Origin: Marinicella sediminis
Lineage (GTDB): Bacteria; Pseudomonadota; Gammaproteobacteria; Xanthomonadales; Marinicellaceae
DNA: 64,000 nucleotides
Direction of reading: 5' to 3'
NCBI RefSeq assembly: GCF_002000055.1
Contig: NZ_MVBD01000002.1
Location: 124,001 to 188,000, forward strand
A program made the translations under genes and the position numbers. Under the pieces are notes generated by a model, which saw nothing but the letters and a program-made list of their open reading frames with translations, had not been told where the DNA came from and ran no database searches. The number at the start of each line of letters is the position of its first letter. Positions within the stretch are counted from its first letter, which is position 1. This document shows, piece by piece, positions 19,276 through 26,763 of the stretch.

Positions 19276-20280
19276 TTATTTAATCGGTCTGATACCCACA
19301 GCTTCCTTCAACCTGGCCAAAAAAGGCGAGGCGAATGCACGGGCTTTGACCGCACCCTTTTGCAGTTCCTGTTCAATTATATCGGGGTTCTCCATCAGGT
19401 CATGGTATTTTTCACGGGCAGCTTTTAATTCTGTGTTCACCATCTCAAAAAGTTGCTGCTTGGCAGTACCCCATGCGATGCCGTTGGCAAATTCGGTCTT
19501 CATTTCATTCACTTGCTGTTCAGTTGCAAAGGCTTTGTAGATGTCAAACACAAAAGAATCGTTCGGATCTTTGGGCTCGCCTGGCTCAAGCGAGTTGGTT
19601 TTGATTTTCATGATGTGCTTACGCAACTGCTTTTCTGTCAGCCACAAAGGGATGGTGTTGTTATAGGATTTGCTCATTTTACGACCATCCAGACCCGGTA
19701 AAATAGCTACATTGTCATCGACAATGGTTTTGGGCATGGTGAAATGCTCACCAAAATGATGATTGAATCGCGCCCCGATGTCACGGGCCATTTCCAAATG
19801 CTGGGTCTGATCCTTACCCACCGGCACTTCATTGGCATTGAACATCAGGATGTCTGCGGCCATCAGAACCGGATAGCTGAACAGGCCCATGGTGATGCCT
19901 TTATCAGGATCATCTTCGCCCTGGTCGGTGTTTTCTGCCACTGCCGCTTTATACGCATGTGCACGGTTCATCAGGCCCTTGGAAGTCATGCAGGTCAGCA
20001 GCCAGGTCAGTTCAGGTATTTCCGGAATGTCAGACTGACGATAAAAAATGGCTTTGTCTGTGTCCAGTCCCAGGGCCAGCCAGGTGGCGGCAATTTCTTT
20101 GGTAGACTGAGCTATGCGCTCAGGTTCCCAGCACTTGATCATGGCGTGAAAATCTGCCAGAAAGAAATAACTGTTCATGGCCTCATCCTGGCTGCGCAGA
20201 ATGGCGGGCTTGATGGCCCCCACATAATTGCCCAAATGAGGTGTTCCGGTGGTGGTAATCCCTGTCAAAACGGTGGTCAT
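19276..20280 (-). CDS. trpS: Tryptophanyl-tRNA synthetase
   Basis: Class I aminoacyl-tRNA synthetase charging tRNA-Trp (334 residues, the normal bacterial length). The HIGH-equivalent motif is [10 protein letters not shown] near residues 12-21 and the KMSKS loop is [10 protein letters not shown] near residue 200. [23 protein letters not shown] and [16 protein letters not shown] are typical TrpS segments. It is the first gene of a run of minus-strand genes that may be partly co-transcribed. No leader peptide or T-box is visible in the 93-base upstream gap. Confidence 0.97.
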   Translation of the reverse strand: MTTVLTGITTTGTPHLGNYVGAIKPAILRSQDEAMNSYFFLADFHAMIKCWEPERIAQSTKEIAATWLALGLDTDKAIFYRQSDIPEIPELTWLLTCMTSKGLMNRAHAYKAAVAENTDQGEDDPDKGITMGLFSYPVLMAADILMFNANEVPVGKDQTQHLEMARDIGARFNHHFGEHFTMPKTIVDDNVAILPGLDGRKMSKSYNNTIPLWLTEKQLRKHIMKIKTNSLEPGEPKDPNDSFVFDIYKAFATEQQVNEMKTEFANGIAWGTAKQQLFEMVNTELKAAREKYHDLMENPDIIEQELQKGAVKARAFASPFLARLKEAVGIRPIK

Positions 20281-20373
20281 GTTGTGTCCGCAAATTAATA
20301 AAACCGCATTATTGTATTCAACCGCCTGAACTAATTACAATGGATAATTCGATTTATCAAAACCGGAGTACCC

Positions 20374-20655
20374 ATGAAACTGTTGTTATCCTCGTTGTTT
20401 ACCTTGTTATGCCTGACTTCAGCCCCTGTTCTTGCCAAAAACGAAGCCCAGGAAGCCGCCCAAAAAGGCTTAAAAGCAGTCACTGTATACCTTGATGTCA
20501 ATTTAATTGCCCGTAAACACCGCGCTGCAAAAAACCTCACGGAGTTACATCAGGAGTTCGCCGCATATGGTTATGAACTGATTCAGGTCAATCCCTATAC
20601 AGAAAACAGTGACTTGCAGGGGTTTTATGTGTCTTATAAAAAGGCCGCAAATTGA
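20374..20655 (+). CDS. Small periplasmic protein of unknown function
   Basis: A 93-residue protein with a clear signal peptide (MKLLLSSLFTLLCLTSAPVLA, cleavage near residue 21). The mature part of about 70 residues is charged and probably alpha-beta: a helix rich in Ala, Glu and Lys, a strand VTVYLDVNL, a helix with LTELHQEFAAYG, and a strand ending GFYVSYKKA. I do not recognise the family. It lies 51 bases upstream of metJ on the same strand, but a separate metJ promoter candidate is present. Confidence 0.78.
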   Translation: MKLLLSSLFTLLCLTSAPVLAKNEAQEAAQKGLKAVTVYLDVNLIARKHRAAKNLTELHQEFAAYGYELIQVNPYTENSDLQGFYVSYKKAAN

Positions 20656-20704
20656 TTTCAGAGGTTTCCATGCTAAAATATAAATTTTCTACAAACAGAC
20701 GTTT
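20652..20704 (+). promoter_or_regulatory. Candidate metJ promoter with a single Met box
   Basis: TTGATT (20652-20657) and TAAAAT (20674-20679) are 16 bases apart ahead of metJ. AGACGTTT (20697-20704) matches the MetJ box AGACGTCT at seven of eight bases and ends two bases before the start codon. The flanking octamers do not match, and MetJ normally needs at least two adjacent boxes, so autoregulation is only a possibility. Confidence 0.35.
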
Positions 20705-20706
20705 AT

Positions 20707-20979
20707 ATGGCTTGGAATGGCAAATACATCAATCCTTATGTACCCCATGGTAAAAAAAGTGAGAAGGTCAAGAAAATCACTGTCTCCATACCGTTTGATG
20801 TATTAAAAATACTGACCGATGAACGAACCAGACGGCAAGTTTCAAACCTCAAACACGCCACCAACAGTGAATTGCTCTGCGAGGCATTCCTGCATGCCTA
20901 TACCGGACAGCCGTTACCCACAGATGAAGATCTGAGCAAATCAAACACTGCATATGATCGCAAACTGAAAGGCGAATAA
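20707..20979 (+). CDS. metJ: Methionine regulon repressor MetJ
   Basis: Ribbon-helix-helix repressor of methionine biosynthesis that uses S-adenosylmethionine as corepressor. The protein is very like E. coli Met[18 protein letters not shown] supplies the DNA-binding beta strand, and [12 protein letters not shown] and [14 protein letters not shown] supply helices A and B, with the corepressor-contact region intact. It has only 90 residues, against about 105 in E. coli. The C-terminal helix region is replaced by a short charged tail (YDRKLKGE), and no continuation is found in other frames after the stop. Tandem Met boxes occur at 26651-26666 upstream of cysG. Confidence 0.96.
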   Translation: MAWNGKYINPYVPHGKKSEKVKKITVSIPFDVLKILTDERTRRQVSNLKHATNSELLCEAFLHAYTGQPLPTDEDLSKSNTAYDRKLKGE

Positions 20980-20992
20980 CCACCCCATGAGT

Positions 20993-22060
20993 TTATGGCG
21001 GAGACAAAATCCGGGTTTCACCAACTTTCATGGTGATGAAAGGTTTCAGTTCCGGCGTTGACATAACCTCACGTTCCAACCATTCTTTGGGTTCAAGGTA
21101 AGGTTCATGGGTCAACAGGAACGTCCCCCAGTGTATACCCAAAGACAAGTTGGAACGCACATCCTGATGAATCTGCACAGCCTGACTCGGGTTGACATGC
21201 TGAGGTAACATAAAATATTCAGGGCCATATGCTCCGATGGGAATCAGTGACAGATCGTGTGGCCCCAATTGTTCACCAATGCGTCGAAAATAATCGGCTT
21301 CATAACCGGTATCTCCAGCAAACCAGACTTTGAATCCATCGATGTTGACGTGCCAGCTGTTCCATAACGTTTTGTTGGTATCAAACGGCGTTCGTTTAGA
21401 CCAGTGTCGGGTTGGGGTTGCGGTAACAGTTGTGAATTCATTGTACTGATGGGTTTGCCACCAATCCATCTCTATCACCCGTTGCTCATCGATGTCACGC
21501 TTCAAAAACCACTGTTTTAACCCCCATGGCACCAGCCAGGTTACCTGATTGCCGAGTTTGATCACCGTTTCATGGTCCAGGTGATCATAGTGGTTATGGG
21601 AAATCACCACCACATCCACAGATGGCAGCTGATCAACCGATAGTGCCGGGGGTATCAGGCGCTCAGGTCCACCGAGGCCAACAGGCGATGCCAATGCACT
21701 TAAATGTGGATCAGTCAGAATTGTCACATCCTGGAACTGTATCAATACTGTGGCATGACCCAGCCAGGTAAAACGTGGCAACGCAGCAGGCGCTTGAAGC
21801 AATGCCATATCAATTGATTGCTGTTGCTTCATGACCATTTCATTTTCTGGTTGGACAAAAGTACCTTCTCGCCAGCGCATACGCAAGTATGACAGCAAAG
21901 GGGAACTGTTTTGTGCCCGTGAAATGAATTGCTTTTCTCCATGATGTGCAGCATCTCCTGGTGGTTTGAGGTATTGGGCAGATCGCCAGCATCCACTGAT
22001 CAAACCCAACACCACCAGCAAGCCAATCATCAGCCCAAGCACTTTAAGGCTTTTGATCAT
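20993..22060 (-). CDS. Metallo-beta-lactamase-fold hydrolase (NAPE-PLD/UlaG-like)
   Basis: Zinc-dependent hydrolase of the metallo-beta-lactamase superfamily (355 residues). The zinc motif HNHYDHLDH is near residue 155, with further ligand candidates in WFAGDTGYEADYF and SLGIHWGTF. The architecture (WLGHATVLIQF, TDPHLSALASP) matches proteins annotated as N-acyl-phosphatidylethanolamine phospholipase D-like. An N-terminal hydrophobic segment ending in LISGCW looks like a lipoprotein signal (Cys near residue 24), so it is probably envelope-located. It overlaps the upstream gene by four bases (ATGA). The substrate is unknown. Confidence 0.9.
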   Translation of the reverse strand: MIKSLKVLGLMIGLLVVLGLISGCWRSAQYLKPPGDAAHHGEKQFISRAQNSSPLLSYLRMRWREGTFVQPENEMVMKQQQSIDMALLQAPAALPRFTWLGHATVLIQFQDVTILTDPHLSALASPVGLGGPERLIPPALSVDQLPSVDVVVISHNHYDHLDHETVIKLGNQVTWLVPWGLKQWFLKRDIDEQRVIEMDWWQTHQYNEFTTVTATPTRHWSKRTPFDTNKTLWNSWHVNIDGFKVWFAGDTGYEADYFRRIGEQLGPHDLSLIPIGAYGPEYFMLPQHVNPSQAVQIHQDVRSNLSLGIHWGTFLLTHEPYLEPKEWLEREVMSTPELKPFITMKVGETRILSPP

Positions 22061-23181
22061 GATAACAGCTTCAGGTCTTCCAGGATCTGGTCCAAACTCG
22101 ACCGACAGGTCAGTTGTTGGTATAAATCATCCAGTTCCTGACCATTGACCATGGCCAGTATGGTGGCCAATACAAAGCCACGGTGTACATTGTCGCCACC
22201 CAGTTCGGTATTGACCTGTAATGCAGTCAGGGTATCTTCCGGGTATTTATTGGCCAGATAGAGAATTCCCGGCCAACTGTCACTGATGTAACAAGCCGAA
22301 GAATACAAGCCGCCGATGACTTGATCGTCCGCCCAGCTGGCTGCAGGACGGCGTTTAAAATGCTTGCCAGCTACCTGCATGAGCACCTTCCTAAGAAGAG
22401 TTTGACGTGATTCCAGATCATCTGATTGCCACAGGTCATGTAATAAATCCAGGTATTGAAAACACACACGGATCAACTGATTGTCCGGATGAGTGAGTTT
22501 CAGGTGCAGCGCAGCCATTGATTTGATCTCAACCAAAGAATGTCCCGTTTCCATCGCCCACAAAGCCAACGGACCAATCCTGACCAGCCCTCCGATTGAT
22601 GGTGTGTCATGGGTAACGGCGGCACATTGATGTGCGGCGCGGCCAGCGGCTAAATGGGCGAAAAAACCACGGTGATAGGATTCTGCATAAGTGTCTGGAT
22701 GATTGGCCGGATCGGCAGTCATTTGTTGGATATAGTGGTTTAAAAAAATGGATTCATCATATTGTTGCCCAGCTGCTCTGATGGCATCAAACATCCACAA
22801 TACCGTGTGTGCATTCAGGGTGTTTTCGCCAGCCTGCATGTCATGATGATAATGGATGCCGGATTGATCCCACAAGTGGGCTTTGCCTTTGAGAATCACA
22901 TTACCCACCACTTCAGGGACATTGTTTGCTTGTGAGCCTTGGCGACCGCCGTGGCGCTTGGAATGTAATGACATGATGGCACCGGGATGTCTGGCAGGAG
23001 CCGGATGAAATTGCTTGAAACCGTCAGGAAAATCCTTCCTGATGTCTGTGCGTCGGTAATACCAATGAGCTGGCATGGCCAGAGCATCGGCCACAAAAGC
23101 ATTTCTGATGGCCCTCACAGACCTCGGAACAGTTTGCAAACCCTGCTGTTGGATGCTGTATTGCTTATGAGGGATTGACAT
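22057..23181 (-). CDS. ADP-ribosylglycohydrolase family protein, atypical active site
   Basis: A 374-residue alpha-helical protein of the ADP-ribosylglycohydrolase (DraG/ARH) superfamily. Recognition rests on the opening NAFVADALAMPAHWYY, the central PSIGGLVRIGPLALWA, and the C-terminal VNTELGGDNVHRGFVLATILAMVNG. The metal-binding signatures differ from the usual form: the first motif reads ADALAMP rather than GDALGAP, no TDDT motif is visible, and the second metal motif is GGDNVHRG rather than GGDTDT. Activity on ADP-ribosylated targets is therefore uncertain. It is translationally coupled to the hydrolase downstream. No ribosome site precedes the ATG; a strong hairpin does instead. Confidence 0.85.
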   Translation of the reverse strand: MSIPHKQYSIQQQGLQTVPRSVRAIRNAFVADALAMPAHWYYRRTDIRKDFPDGFKQFHPAPARHPGAIMSLHSKRHGGRQGSQANNVPEVVGNVILKGKAHLWDQSGIHYHHDMQAGENTLNAHTVLWMFDAIRAAGQQYDESIFLNHYIQQMTADPANHPDTYAESYHRGFFAHLAAGRAAHQCAAVTHDTPSIGGLVRIGPLALWAMETGHSLVEIKSMAALHLKLTHPDNQLIRVCFQYLDLLHDLWQSDDLESRQTLLRKVLMQVAGKHFKRRPAASWADDQVIGGLYSSACYISDSWPGILYLANKYPEDTLTALQVNTELGGDNVHRGFVLATILAMVNGQELDDLYQQLTCRSSLDQILEDLKLLS

Positions 23182-23184
23182 GAG

Positions 23185-23222
23185 AAAAACGGTGTTTAAA
23201 AGACAATTATTTTAAACACCGT
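23185..23222 (-). terminator. Terminator-like hairpin at the start of the ADP-ribosylglycohydrolase gene
   Basis: A perfect 13-base stem (23189-23201 against 23210-23222, arm ACGGTGTTTAAAA) has an 8-base loop. On the minus strand it is followed by TTTT and then, three bases later, by the ATG at 23181. It could terminate the lipase-foldase transcript, act as an attenuator of the following operon, or be a protein-binding palindrome. Confidence 0.65.
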
Positions 23223-23262
23223 CAGTGAAAGTCAGATGAAACCAGGCAGTAACCGATGATAA

Positions 23263-23450
23263 AGAGTGTTCCTGGGACTCCGCCCTCCGATCCAGTCCTG
23301 CACTAAGTCATGAATCCTTACAGTTGCCAGTAAATTTTATTCCTGTCAAAATCCAATATGGCCTCGTCGATCATATCAAACGATCAAACACGCAACGTGC
23401 TGAATCGCCGTCGCTCATCAATTAAGCCAGCGTCTCGAACCGATCCCCTG
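23263..23450. repeat. Dispersed intergenic repeat, copy 2 (diverged)
   Basis: The segment near 23270-23298 (TGGGACTCC, then GATCCAGTC) matches 40533-40557 at most positions (TGGGGCTAC, then GATCCAGTC). The far end, around 23432-23452 (GTCTCGAACCGATC), weakly resembles the GTCGAGCTGATC end of the other two copies. It fills the gap between the lipase foldase stop and the hairpin at 23185-23222. I see no gene in it. Confidence 0.4.
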
Positions 23451-23453
23451 CTC

Positions 23454-24413
23454 TCAACCGTTATTCAGGTGGTGATCATACCAGGACCGCAATCGTTTCA
23501 ATGAACGTGCATCATACTGACTTTCCAATTGGGCCATGGCCTCCGGATCTCCCTGTAATTGTTGGCGTTGTTCAATGTAAGCAGAGACTTTTAACTGCCA
23601 GGCGCTCTGACGTTGATCCAGCGCCCCGAGTCTTTGTGCAACATCTTCACCATAATCAATGGTTCGCAAGATCATTTTTTGTTGATCACTGACTCCTGTA
23701 TCAGCATATTGCTGGTTTTGTAGCCAGGCATCCTGATAGGCTGTTGCCGCTTCTTCCTGCAGTAACCACTGGTGTTGTTGACTGGTCAATTCTCCAATGT
23801 CTCCAGCCTCCCGGGCAAGGAGCCAGGATGCATAAGCATGTGCTTCACCATAGAATGCTTCACTCAGGGACTTTCCCAGCAATTGCTCCCGATGATCCTG
23901 AATGGCCATGAGTTGATCTTTGAGTGACAAGTCTGATGACAAGGACAATGCAAAATTTTCTGTTTCGGCCAGGTAATTAACATACTCATCAAACAAATCC
24001 CTTACCTGTTCCAATTGATCCAGTGAGAGGAAATCACTGCTGATGCTGAGTAACCGGTGTTTGATTTGTTGTAGTGACATTTCACCTCTTGCACTGAGGT
24101 AATGATCAAATAAACGATGTAAATCTTTGTCTGCAATAACTTGACCTTGATCATCCAGATTCACCCCTCCATCAGGATGTGTACCGGACAACGAACTGAC
24201 CTGGCTGGCATATATCAGCTGTTGATTGGGCAATTGCCGTCGTTGTTCATGTTCCCAAAGCATAGCCACTGTGATGGATTGTCTTTGCGGAATTGATGAT
24301 TGCACATCCATTGTAACAGGTGCTTTCAGCTGATCGGCTTGAGCATAGGCCCAATAAGCTGCTGCTGCTGTCGTTGCCAGGATGATTGTACTTAAAGTTG
24401 TTTTACCTTTCAT
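23454..24413 (-). CDS. lifO: Lipase-specific foldase (lipase chaperone)
   Basis: Membrane-anchored steric chaperone that folds its cognate lipase in the periplasm before type II secretion (319 residues). The N-terminal hydrophobic segment (about residues 5-24) is the anchor. The foldase motif is clear: LFDHYLSARGE near residues 100-111, matching the RxxFDY(F/C)L(S/T)A consensus with His for Tyr. The rest is helical and rich in Gln, Glu and Leu, as in Pseudomonas and Burkholderia foldases, although somewhat short. It starts immediately after the lipase stop codon, the usual lip-lif order. Confidence 0.93.
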   Translation of the reverse strand: MKGKTTLSTIILATTAAAAYWAYAQADQLKAPVTMDVQSSIPQRQSITVAMLWEHEQRRQLPNQQLIYASQVSSLSGTHPDGGVNLDDQGQVIADKDLHRLFDHYLSARGEMSLQQIKHRLLSISSDFLSLDQLEQVRDLFDEYVNYLAETENFALSLSSDLSLKDQLMAIQDHREQLLGKSLSEAFYGEAHAYASWLLAREAGDIGELTSQQHQWLLQEEAATAYQDAWLQNQQYADTGVSDQQKMILRTIDYGEDVAQRLGALDQRQSAWQLKVSAYIEQRQQLQGDPEAMAQLESQYDARSLKRLRSWYDHHLNNG

Positions 24414-25364
24414 TTATAAACCCTCGTTTTTTAATCTGTTGGCATGTGCCCGGTAAACGCTTACAGGATTGGGAGTGAACAGACCCCTCAGTCCTAAGAC
24501 CTGATTCACTTCATCTCCATGATTCCATGGGTAATCGTCACGCAAGACACGGCCCAGATGTGAAGAACAACGTCCCACCAAACCGTCATTGGCTTCGCCA
24601 AAGAACAACAAACTCGTCAAGCCGAGTAAAGCATCACTGATGTCAATGACGTTACTGACTGGACGGGTTCCGCTGAAAGAATAATATTTAACCCCATTGG
24701 CTTCGTAAGCGCCTTCACCACATGTGCTCAATGGCATGCCCTCGGGATAATTTTGATTGAATGCTTCGGCACCTGCAGTGGTCAGGGCATTGAGCGAGGC
24801 CAGTGCATCCTGGGGGTCACCTGCACCACCTGAAGCCACTTCAATCAAGGTGGCCAGGGCATTGGCCATTCCGGCAAGCACAGCTTCAACAAATGATCCA
24901 GGAGGTGCCACTGTCTGTACTGCATCAGCGACCGGGCTGCCAGTATTGGGGCCGCCAACAGCAGTCACAGAAGCCACTAAATCCGGACGCACTGACGCCA
25001 CATAGCGGACAGTAGGAGAGCCATGAGAATGACCGATGAGATTAAACTTTTGATGACCATAAATGGCCTGAATGACTTCAAGCTGAGACAACAATTGTTC
25101 ACCACGCATTTCACTGGAATGTGCTGCCGATACATCAGCCACGTAAACCGTTGCCCCATCATCTGCCAATTCACCCGGAATACGATAGAAATAATTGAAT
25201 ATTCCAAAGGCCTGATCAAAGCCAAACAACCCATGAACCAGTACAATGGGATGTTTGGTTTTGGTGTAATTACTGTTCCACCAGAAGGCATTAACTGGTG
25301 AACTTAATACCATAAGCATCATCACAACGATGATCCATGGCGCAGATACTTGCGACTTGTTCAT
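24414..25364 (-). CDS. lip: Secreted triacylglycerol lipase, family I
   Basis: Extracellular lipase hydrolysing triacylglycerols (316 residues including the signal peptide). The signal segment (WIIVVMMLMVLSSPVNA) is followed by KHPIVLVHGLFGFD, the oxyanion-hole region. The nucleophile elbow is GHSHGSPTVRYVA (Ser near 113). The acid is probably the Asp in EANDGLVG (about 257) and the base the His in WNHGDEVNQVLG (about 281), which lies beside a calcium-site-like region. Two Cys (STCGEG and GRCSS) could form the conserved disulfide. A strong ribosome site (GAGGAG) precedes the ATG. The foldase is directly downstream, so this is a foldase-dependent lipase. Confidence 0.95.
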   Translation of the reverse strand: MNKSQVSAPWIIVVMMLMVLSSPVNAFWWNSNYTKTKHPIVLVHGLFGFDQAFGIFNYFYRIPGELADDGATVYVADVSAAHSSEMRGEQLLSQLEVIQAIYGHQKFNLIGHSHGSPTVRYVASVRPDLVASVTAVGGPNTGSPVADAVQTVAPPGSFVEAVLAGMANALATLIEVASGGAGDPQDALASLNALTTAGAEAFNQNYPEGMPLSTCGEGAYEANGVKYYSFSGTRPVSNVIDISDALLGLTSLLFFGEANDGLVGRCSSHLGRVLRDDYPWNHGDEVNQVLGLRGLFTPNPVSVYRAHANRLKNEGL

Positions 25365-25409
25365 AATACTCCTCTCTATTAATTCATCAGCTCTAACGGC
25401 TTTTACATT

Positions 25410-25438
25410 TTTTTAACAGAGCGGAAATGACTTGTCAA
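25410..25438 (-). promoter_or_regulatory. Promoter of the lipase-foldase operon
   Basis: On the minus strand a consensus TTGACA (25433-25438) is followed 17 bases later by TAAAAA (25410-25415). A start point near 25403 would give a leader of about 40 bases with GAGGAG ahead of the ATG. Confidence 0.6.
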
Positions 25439-25447
25439 CAATAAATT

Positions 25448-25459
25448 AAACGAACGTTT
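25448..25459. promoter_or_regulatory. Inverted repeat upstream of the lipase promoter
   Basis: AAACG and CGTTT are separated by AA. The site lies about ten bases upstream of the -35 box, the usual place for an activator. A related half (AACTTCGTTT) follows about 20 bases further upstream. The binding protein is unknown. Confidence 0.35.
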
Positions 25460-25535
25460 GAAATATCAATTAACTTCGTTTATTTTCTGTTTTTATTCAG
25501 TGATTTAGTTGATATGTTAAGCATTTTTTTTGAAT

Positions 25536-26513
25536 TCATTGCCAGGCAGAATCAATCGGTTCAACCTGCTTTTGTGGATCCACCAACAACAATTTATTAT
25601 CAATGGCTGACTGAACCTGTTCCCTTTTTACATGAGGTGCAAATAACTGAATAAACTCATGCATAAATCCACGCAGGAATAAACTTGGGCTGAATGCCAG
25701 CCACGTGGCACTCAATGGCAACAATCCGACAGTGCCCAGGGTATGCAGATCTGCATCCAGTTTTTTGTCAACCGCCATACTGGCAATGATGCCCACCCCA
25801 AGTCCTGAACGAACGTAAGTTTTAATCACATCTGAGTCACGTGCTGTGAAGACGATTTGATAGTCAAGGCCAGCTTGGTTAAAAGCCTGTACCAGTGATG
25901 AATTCTGTTGATCATTACCCACATAGACAATCAATGGATGCTTGGCCAGTTCAGCCAATGTGATGGATTCTTTTTGAGCCAGTGCATGACCTTTGGGCAC
26001 CACGATTTTACGTTGCCATTTATAAAGGTCCAACTTGACCAAGTCGGTGGCTTCTTCCGTACTGCCGGAACTGATGACAAAATCCACTTCCCCTTCTCTG
26101 AGGGATTTGAGATTTTGCTGTGACGTACCCTGTAATAAATTCACTTTGATTCCCGGGTAGACTTCATGCAACTGTTTCAACACCGATGGCAACACATACC
26201 GGGCCTGGGTGTGAGTGGTGGCAATGTTCAGCTGACCATGCCGGTCATTGGTCAGCTCATGACTGAAGGCTTTGATGTTCTCCACTTCCTTGAGAATGCG
26301 TTCAGCCCTCTTCAGTACTTCCTTACCAGCCTGGGTCAAAGCAACCAGGGCCTTGCCTTGTCTGACAAACAAACTGAATCCCAGCTCATCTTCCAGCAAG
26401 CGCACCTGACGACTGACACCAGGTTGTGAAGTGAACAACTGCTTGGCAGCTGCAGTGACATTGAGTCCATTGTGGCTGACCGCCACGAAAAACCTCAGTT
26501 GTTGTAATTTCAT
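25536..26513 (-). CDS. cysB: LysR-type regulator CysB (sulfur assimilation)
   Basis: Transcriptional activator of the cysteine regulon (325 residues; E. coli CysB has 324). The N-terminal helix-turn-helix reads MKLQQLRFFVAV, then LFTSQPGVSRQVRLLEDELG, nearly as in CysB. The effector domain keeps CysB hallmarks: IATTHTQARYVLP, VFTARDSDVIKTYVRSGLGVGIIASMAVD. The family effector is N-acetylserine or O-acetylserine, antagonised by sulfide or thiosulfate. It is transcribed away from cysG and cysK, and the 250-base gap between them holds tandem MetJ boxes. No ribosome site is obvious before the ATG. Confidence 0.93.
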   Translation of the reverse strand: MKLQQLRFFVAVSHNGLNVTAAAKQLFTSQPGVSRQVRLLEDELGFSLFVRQGKALVALTQAGKEVLKRAERILKEVENIKAFSHELTNDRHGQLNIATTHTQARYVLPSVLKQLHEVYPGIKVNLLQGTSQQNLKSLREGEVDFVISSGSTEEATDLVKLDLYKWQRKIVVPKGHALAQKESITLAELAKHPLIVYVGNDQQNSSLVQAFNQAGLDYQIVFTARDSDVIKTYVRSGLGVGIIASMAVDKKLDADLHTLGTVGLLPLSATWLAFSPSLFLRGFMHEFIQLFAPHVKREQVQSAIDNKLLLVDPQKQVEPIDSAWQ

Positions 26514-26650
26514 TTTGAAATACCGGTTAATTCATACAGTTGACCGCACATTGACGCATAAATGACATGTCTGTGTACAATCAGTTTAAGTCCCACAATC
26601 AATGGCCCTTTTGAGCGCATCATATCAGCCACATCAATAATTCGCAATAT

Positions 26651-26666
26651 GGACGTCTAAACGTCT
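26651..26666 (+). promoter_or_regulatory. Tandem MetJ operator boxes upstream of cysG
   Basis: Two contiguous octamers, GGACGTCT and AAACGTCT, each match the Met box AGACGTCT at seven of eight bases and are in exact 8-base register, as cooperative MetJ binding requires. They lie 98 bases before cysG in the divergent cysB-cysG region. A possible -10 (TTATAT, 26679-26684) lies just downstream and another (TATAGT, 26727-26732) nearer the gene. metJ itself is at 20707-20979. Confidence 0.7.
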
Positions 26667-26763
26667 GATAACTTTTTGTTATATGCCCATGCCGATTTAC
26701 TATTTTGGGAAATCAGGTCAGCTGGCTATAGTGTGCAGAACATTTACCTCAATATGACCCATC

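Noticed and set aside
20980-20992. Frameshift after metJ hiding the missing C-terminus
   Set aside because: Only 13 bases separate metJ from the convergent gene, and no frame encodes the E. coli-like C-terminal helix.
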